The position numbers and the translations under genes were made by a program. From the NCBI GenBank assembly GCA_005789685.1, contig SXXD01000037.1:1-10814 (forward strand): a stretch of 10,814 nucleotides of DNA, written 5' to 3'. The notes below the pieces were generated by a model that saw only the letters and a program-made list of their open reading frames with translations, was not told the DNA's origin and ran no database searches. Each line of letters starts with the position of its first letter. Position 1 is the first letter of the stretch. Origin of the DNA: Burkholderiales bacterium (GTDB lineage Bacteria > Pseudomonadota > Gammaproteobacteria > Burkholderiales > Burkholderiaceae_C). Shown here piece by piece: positions 5,960 through 10,814 of the stretch.

Positions 5960-7192
5960 TTGAAAACTATCCAAAAATCAGCCAAACTTGCCAACGTTTG
6001 TTATGACATTCGCGGCCCCATCATGGACCGCGCCAGACAAATGGAGGAAGAGGGCCACAAGATCATCAAGCTCAACATTGGCAATTTGGCCGTGTTTGGT
6101 TTCGATGCGCCTGAGGAAATTCAACAAGACATGATACGAAACCTGCCCAATTCTGCAGGTTATTCCGACAGCAAAGGTATTTTTGGTGCCCGCAAGGCCG
6201 TCATGCACGAGACACAAAAGCAAGGCATCAAGGGCGTGACGCTAGATGACATCTATTTAGGCAACGGCGCCAGCGAACTGATCGTGATGGCCACCAATGC
6301 CTTGCTAGACAACGGCGACGAACTTTTGTTGCCAGCACCCGACTATCCGTTGTGGACAGCGGCGGCCAGTTTGTCAGGCGGAACGCCTGTGCATTATGTG
6401 TGCGATGAAGACACAGGATGGACGCCAAATTTAGACGACATTCGCGCCAAAATTACACCAAAGACCAAGGGCATTGTGGTCATTAATCCCAACAATCCCA
6501 CGGGTGCTTTGTACTCAGACGAGACTCTCATTGGCATTGTAGAAATTGCCAGAACCCACGGCTTGGTGATTTTTGCCGATGAGGTCTACGACAAAGTTTT
6601 GTACGATGGTTTGAAGCACACCCCCATTGCCAGTTTGAGCCAAGATGTTTTGACCCTTACCTTCAACTCTTTGTCCAAGAGTTATCGGTCATGCGGGTAT
6701 CGGGCGGGCTGGATGATTGTCACTGGCGATAAGCAGCCTGCACAAGACTATATTGAAGGCTTGAACATGTTGTCCAACATGCGACTTTGCGCCAACGTGC
6801 CTGGTCAGTGGGCCATTCAAACGGCATTGGGCGGCCATCAAAGCATCAATGAGTTGGTCAACGAAGGAGGGCGTTTGCGCAAGCAGCGCGACTTGGCCTA
6901 CGAACTCATTAACGCAATTCCAGGGGTGTCGTGCATTAAGCCTAAAGCTGCGCTTTACATGTTTCCAAAGCTAGACCCCAAAATTTACCCCATCAAGGAC
7001 GACCAGCTGTTTTTTCTTGAAGTCTTACAAGAAACCAAAGTCATGTTGGTTCAGGGCACTGGCTTTAATTGGTCAGCACCAGATCATTTCCGAATTGTGT
7101 TCTTGCCCCATTTGGACGATTTGCGCGAGGCCATTGAACGCTTGGCCAAGTTTTTAGAAAAAGCGCGGCTGCGTTTTGGTACGGCCGTTTAA
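5960..7192 (+). CDS. alaA: Alanine-synthesizing pyridoxal-phosphate aminotransferase (AlaA family)
   Basis: AlaA transfers the amino group of glutamate to pyruvate, making alanine and 2-oxoglutarate, in the cytoplasm. The 410-residue product is a class I/II (fold type I) aminotransferase and follows E. coli AlaA (YfbQ, about 405 residues) along its whole length, from KSAKLANVCYDIRGP near the start. Visible motifs are GNGASELIV (101-109), the PDYPLWTAA segment (127-135), NPNNPTG (176-182), FADEVYD with Asp207 that holds the cofactor ring nitrogen, SLSKSYR with Lys240 as the Schiff-base lysine, and Arg378 in HFRIV for the substrate carboxylate. The usual GNPA of the N-terminal loop reads GNLAV here. 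The start is TTG at 5960, backed by GGAGGG just upstream. It leads a tight run with hom (11-base gap) and thrC, so the transcript groups alanine and threonine synthesis. Confidence 0.92.
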   Translation: MKTIQKSAKLANVCYDIRGPIMDRARQMEEEGHKIIKLNIGNLAVFGFDAPEEIQQDMIRNLPNSAGYSDSKGIFGARKAVMHETQKQGIKGVTLDDIYLGNGASELIVMATNALLDNGDELLLPAPDYPLWTAAASLSGGTPVHYVCDEDTGWTPNLDDIRAKITPKTKGIVVINPNNPTGALYSDETLIGIVEIARTHGLVIFADEVYDKVLYDGLKHTPIASLSQDVLTLTFNSLSKSYRSCGYRAGWMIVTGDKQPAQDYIEGLNMLSNMRLCANVPGQWAIQTALGGHQSINELVNEGGRLRKQRDLAYELINAIPGVSCIKPKAALYMFPKLDPKIYPIKDDQLFFLEVLQETKVMLVQGTGFNWSAPDHFRIVFLPHLDDLREAIERLAKFLEKARLRFGTAV

Positions 7193-7203
7193 GTGAGTAA
7201 ACA

Positions 7204-8526
7204 ATGAAACCGATTCAAGTTGGCCTGTTAGGCATGGGCACCGTAGGCAGTGGTACTTTCAATGTGTTGCAGCGCAACCAAGAAGAAATCAAACGCCGTG
7301 CTGGACGTGGCATTGAAATTAGCATGGTGGCCGATTTGGACATTGCCAAAGCCCAAGCTTTGTGCGCCCCCCATGTCAAAGTGGTTGGTGATGCGCGCCA
7401 AGTCATTGCCAATCCCGATATCGACATTGTGGTGGAACTCATTGGTGGCTACGGCATCGCCAAAGCGCTGGTCCTTGAAGCCATTGCGGCTGGCAAGCAT
7501 GTGGTCACTGCCAACAAAGCATTGTTGGCAGTTCATGGCACCGAAATTTTTGAAGCCGCCCGTGCCAAAGGTGTGATGGTGGCATTTGAAGCTGCCGTTG
7601 CGGGTGGCATTCCCATCATTAAAGCACTGCGTGAAGGCTTAACAGCCAACAGAATTCAATGGGTGGCTGGCATCATCAATGGCACGACCAATTTCATTCT
7701 GTCCGAAATGCGCGAAAAAGGTTTGGACTTTGATGTGGTTCTTAAAGAGGCGCAGCGATTGGGTTATGCCGAGACCGATCCCACTTTCGACATTGAAGGT
7801 GTGGACGCCGCTCACAAAGTCACCCTGATGAGCGCATTGGCCTTTGGCATTCCTGTTCAGTTTGACCAGGCTTACATCGAAGGCATTACCAAGCTTGGGG
7901 CCGCCGACATTAAATACGCCGAGCAGCTAGGCTATCGCATCAAGCTGCTGGGGATCACCAAGCGCACCGAAGCAGGTATTGAGTTGCGTGTTCACCCAAG
8001 CTTGGTGCCAACACAACGCCTTATTGCCAATGTGGAAGGCGCTATGAATGCCGTGATGGTGCAAGGCGATGCCGTGGGCACCACGCTTTATTACGGCAAA
8101 GGTGCCGGCTCAGAACCCACAGCCAGTGCGGTCATTGCCGACTTGGTCGACATTACGCGGCTGCACACGGCCGACCCATTGAACCGGGTGCCGCATTTGG
8201 CCTTCCAGCCCAATGCCATGAGCAACTTGAAGATTTTGCCCATGTCAGATGTGATCACCAGTTATTACTTGCGTTTGCGTGTGGCCGACGAAGCTGGTGT
8301 GCTGGCCAAGCTCACGAGTCTGTTGGCCGACGCCAACATCAGCATCGATGCTGTGCTTCAGCGTGAGGCAGACCAAGTGAGTCAAGCCGGCGAAAATCAA
8401 ACCGATGTGATTATCCTGACACACGACACCGTTGAAGGCAAGATGAACGAAGTGTTGGCGCAAATGCAAGCATTGCCAACCGTGATGGCACCCATTATAA
8501 AAATTCGTAAGGAAGAATTGAACTGA
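7204..8526 (+). CDS. hom: Homoserine dehydrogenase (single-function, with ACT domain)
   Basis: This enzyme reduces aspartate-4-semialdehyde to homoserine with NAD(P)H, the branch step towards threonine and methionine. The 440-residue product has an N-terminal Rossmann fold with GLLGMGTVG (7-15), the TANKALL motif with Lys105, and the family signature GYAETDPTFDIEGVDAAHK (187-205) with Lys205 as the likely catalytic lysine. A C-terminal ACT domain (about 352-430, YYLRLRVADEAGVLAKLTSLL at its head) normally binds threonine and gives feedback inhibition. There is no fused aspartate kinase, unlike E. coli ThrA and MetL. The ribosome binding site is weak (GTGAG), so coupling to alaA, which ends 11 bases upstream, is likely. 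Its TGA overlaps the ATG of thrC by one base. Confidence 0.96.
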   Translation: MKPIQVGLLGMGTVGSGTFNVLQRNQEEIKRRAGRGIEISMVADLDIAKAQALCAPHVKVVGDARQVIANPDIDIVVELIGGYGIAKALVLEAIAAGKHVVTANKALLAVHGTEIFEAARAKGVMVAFEAAVAGGIPIIKALREGLTANRIQWVAGIINGTTNFILSEMREKGLDFDVVLKEAQRLGYAETDPTFDIEGVDAAHKVTLMSALAFGIPVQFDQAYIEGITKLGAADIKYAEQLGYRIKLLGITKRTEAGIELRVHPSLVPTQRLIANVEGAMNAVMVQGDAVGTTLYYGKGAGSEPTASAVIADLVDITRLHTADPLNRVPHLAFQPNAMSNLKILPMSDVITSYYLRLRVADEAGVLAKLTSLLADANISIDAVLQREADQVSQAGENQTDVIILTHDTVEGKMNEVLAQMQALPTVMAPIIKIRKEELN

Positions 8527-9971
8527 TGCGTTATTTGTCAACACGCGGTCATGCAGACCGAAAAAGGTTTTGTGAAATTTTGCTAGAAGGCTTGGCCCCT
8601 GATGGCGGCTTGTACCTGCCTGAGGCCTACCCGCAAATATCGGCGGCACAGTTGGGTCATTTGCGTCAGGTGCTCAACACACAGGGCTATGCCGCTCTGG
8701 CCTATGAAGTCTTGTCTTTGTACATCGATGACATTCCTGCCAAGGATTTGCGCGCCTTGTGCGAAAAAACCTACACCGAAGCCAGCTTTGGGACGACTGA
8801 AATTGTTCCCATTAAGGCGCTCAAAACCAAAGCCGCACTTGGCGCAGTTGTTTATTTAGAGGCCCTCTCCAACGGCCCCACATTGGCCTTCAAAGACATG
8901 GCCATGCAGCTGCTTGGCAACTTGTTTGAGTACGAACTCACTCGGAGAAATGCTGAACTCAATATCTTCGGCGCCACATCGGGGGACACAGGCAGTGCCG
9001 CCGAGTACGCCATGCGCGGCAAAAAAGGGGTGCGTGTCTTCATGACCAGCCCAGAGGGCCGAATGAGCCCTTTTCAGCAAGCGCAAATGTTCAGCTTACT
9101 CGATGCCAACATTCACAACATTGCCATACAAGGCGTGTTCGATGATTGCCAAGATATCGTCAAGGCGGTGAGCAACGATTTAGAGTTCAAGCGCAAGTAC
9201 AAAATTGGCACTGTCAACTCCATCAATTGGGCGCGCTTGTTGGCACAGGTGGTCTATTACTTTGCGGGCTATTTTCAAGCCACGCAAAATGACACTCAAA
9301 AAGTCAGCTTCAGTGTGCCAAGTGGTAATTTTGGCAATGTCTGCGCTGGCCATGTGGCCCGCATGATGGGCTTGCCCATTGAGCATCTCATTGTGGCCAC
9401 CAACGAAAACGATGTGCTCGATGAGTTCTTTAGAACAGGTGTCTACCGTGTGCGTGGCTCTGCCGATACCCATGAGACATCCAGCCCCTCCATGGACATC
9501 TCCAAGGCCAGCAACTTTGAACGCTTTGTGTTTGACTTACTCCATCGCAATGCAGTGCGCGTGAAGCACCTCTTTCACGATCAATTGAACCAAACAGGCC
9601 AATTTGATTTAGGCCAAGACCCCCTTTTTGCGAAAGCCAAAACTCAATTCGGTTTTCTGAGTGGCAAGAGCACACATGCCGATCGACTGCAAACGATTCA
9701 AACTATTTATGCAGACAACCACATCATGGTGGATACGCACACCGCAGATGGTTTGAAGGTGGCCGTGCCTTTGGCAAAACCCGGTGTTCCCATGTTGGTG
9801 CTAGAAACAGCATTGCCCATCAAGTTTGCCGCCACCTTGGTGGAAGCTTTAGGCCGCGAACCCGATCGCCCCGCAAAATTTGAAGGCATTGAAGCCTTGC
9901 CTAAGCGCGTGCTGGTCATGTCCAAATCGGTCGATGCTGTCAAAGCCTACATTGCGAAACATTGCGACTGA
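8526..9971 (+). CDS. thrC: Threonine synthase
   Basis: ThrC converts O-phosphohomoserine to threonine and phosphate, the last step of threonine synthesis, with pyridoxal phosphate. The 481-residue length fits the longer bacterial/yeast-type threonine synthase. It starts MRYLSTRG, as the family does, followed by GLAPDGGLYLPE (22-33). Lys123 in GPTLAFKDMAMQ is the cofactor lysine. GATSGDTGSAA (149-159) binds the substrate phosphate, and PSGNFGN (265-271) forms the cofactor phosphate loop. AAGGAAG at 8509-8515 is the ribosome binding site, inside the end of hom. The ATG shares one base with the hom stop (ATGA-type overlap), which points to translational coupling. Homoserine kinase (thrB) is not next to it, as is common in betaproteobacteria. 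Confidence 0.97.
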   Translation: MRYLSTRGHADRKRFCEILLEGLAPDGGLYLPEAYPQISAAQLGHLRQVLNTQGYAALAYEVLSLYIDDIPAKDLRALCEKTYTEASFGTTEIVPIKALKTKAALGAVVYLEALSNGPTLAFKDMAMQLLGNLFEYELTRRNAELNIFGATSGDTGSAAEYAMRGKKGVRVFMTSPEGRMSPFQQAQMFSLLDANIHNIAIQGVFDDCQDIVKAVSNDLEFKRKYKIGTVNSINWARLLAQVVYYFAGYFQATQNDTQKVSFSVPSGNFGNVCAGHVARMMGLPIEHLIVATNENDVLDEFFRTGVYRVRGSADTHETSSPSMDISKASNFERFVFDLLHRNAVRVKHLFHDQLNQTGQFDLGQDPLFAKAKTQFGFLSGKSTHADRLQTIQTIYADNHIMVDTHTADGLKVAVPLAKPGVPMLVLETALPIKFAATLVEALGREPDRPAKFEGIEALPKRVLVMSKSVDAVKAYIAKHCD

Positions 9972-9975
9972 ACTT

Positions 9976-10814
9976 ATGACTGACAACAAGGCCACCAAGC
10001 GTCCGTCCTTAATGTCTTTGGACGAAGCTTTGAGCTTGGTCCTGAAAGAGGTTTCTGTCTTGACTCAAACCGAATGGGTCAACACATTTGAAGCGGATGG
10101 CCGTGTTTTGTCGCATGACCTGGTGTCTGGGTTGCAAGTGCCACCGCAAGACAATTCTTCAATGGATGGCTACGCTTTGCGGGTTGAAGATGTCGTGCAT
10201 TCGGGCTCAAGCTTAAAAGTCACACAACGCATACCTGCGGGTCAGCACGGTCATGCTTTGAACCCAGGTGAAGCCGCGCGTATTTTCACTGGTGCACCCA
10301 TTCCACCGGGCGCCAACGCGGTGGTCATGCAAGAGGATACGCAACTGACCTCAACTGAAAATGTGGCTGCAGGTGTGCCCGTCATTGTGGTCAACACGGT
10401 GCCTGGTTTAGGGCAATGGATTCGCCGCAGTGGCGAAGATGTGTCCCAAGGTGCCGTGGTTTTGCCTCAAGGCACGCGACTCGATCCTGCAGGTTTGGGC
10501 TTGGCCGCCAGCATTGGTTTGGCCCAACTGGAAGTCACGCGAAAACCTCGCGTGGCTTTATTCTCTACTGGCGATGAATTGGTCATGCCCGGCGATGTTG
10601 CGCCCGAGAACATGCGGCCCGGTGCTATTTACAATTCCAACCGATTTTTCTTGCGTGCCTTGCTGGTTCGTTTGGGGTGTGAAGTGACAGACCTGGGCAT
10701 CGTGCCCGACAAGTTTGAAGCAACTTTGACGGTCTTGCGTGATGCTGCTTCGCACCACGATTTGGTGTTAACCAGCGGCGGGGTTTCAGTGGGTGAAGAA
10801 GATCATGTCAAGCC
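9976..10814 (+). CDS. moeA: Molybdopterin molybdotransferase MoeA, 5' part (cut by window end)
   Basis: MoeA inserts molybdate into adenylylated molybdopterin, the last step of molybdenum cofactor synthesis. The frame runs from the ATG at 9976 to the window end without a stop: 279 residues of an expected 400 or so. Motifs in order are PQDNSSMDGYA (57-67, with the conserved Asp64), IFTGAPIPPGANAVVMQED (103-121), IRRSGEDV (149-156, with Asp155), the FSTGDEL segment (196-202) and the molybdate-site loop TSGGVSVGEEDHVK (266-279). The MoeA N-terminal and linker domains are therefore complete and the MPT-binding domain is cut. It starts 4 bases after the thrC stop with no clear ribosome binding site, so it is probably translated by coupling from thrC. 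It is not truncated by any event visible here, only by the window edge. Confidence 0.94.
   Translation, partial: MTDNKATKRPSLMSLDEALSLVLKEVSVLTQTEWVNTFEADGRVLSHDLVSGLQVPPQDNSSMDGYALRVEDVVHSGSSLKVTQRIPAGQHGHALNPGEAARIFTGAPIPPGANAVVMQEDTQLTSTENVAAGVPVIVVNTVPGLGQWIRRSGEDVSQGAVVLPQGTRLDPAGLGLAASIGLAQLEVTRKPRVALFSTGDELVMPGDVAPENMRPGAIYNSNRFFLRALLVRLGCEVTDLGIVPDKFEATLTVLRDAASHHDLVLTSGGVSVGEEDHVK

Overview
The window is a stretch of a bacterial core chromosome. It most likely comes from a betaproteobacterium of the Burkholderiales, and the protein sequences look most like Comamonadaceae (Limnohabitans/Rhodoferax-like). Three things point this way: priB lies between rpsF and rpsR; dnaB follows rplI; and a PIN-PhoH gene, a Bcp peroxiredoxin and a Mth938-domain gene sit next to an alaA-hom-thrC-moeA run. 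Family and genus are inferred from recalled protein similarity and gene order, not from a search. Base composition looks moderate and even throughout. I see no insertion sequence, prophage gene, tRNA, rRNA or CRISPR array.

Left part (1-3095, + strand): a ribosomal operon, rpsF-priB-rpsR-rplI, closed by a strong intrinsic terminator at 1501-1542. A 119-base gap with two consensus DnaA boxes leads into dnaB, the replicative helicase. PriB (primosome), DnaA boxes and DnaB put replication restart, initiation and ribosome supply side by side.

Middle part (3114-5879, - strand): a PIN-PhoH fusion ATPase convergent with dnaB, then bcp (peroxiredoxin) with its own terminator at 4815-4848, then a small Mth938-domain protein. 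These genes are not tightly packed, and the bcp terminator separates phoH from bcp.

Right part (5960 to the end, + strand): alaA (alanine/glutamate-pyruvate transaminase), hom (homoserine dehydrogenase), thrC (threonine synthase) and the 5' part of moeA (molybdopterin molybdotransferase, cut by the window end). The genes are 11 nt apart, overlapping by 1 nt, and 4 nt apart, so they look like one transcript. Hom makes homoserine from aspartate semialdehyde. ThrC then makes threonine from phosphohomoserine; the kinase step between them is not encoded here. AlaA supplies alanine. moeA seems to ride along in the same transcript.

I do not see an undescribed defence or mobile system. The observations most worth checking are the DnaA box pair in front of dnaB, the antitoxin-less PIN-PhoH protein with its long basic tail, the unusual start regions of priB and alaA, and a Bcp without the usual nearby resolving cysteine.
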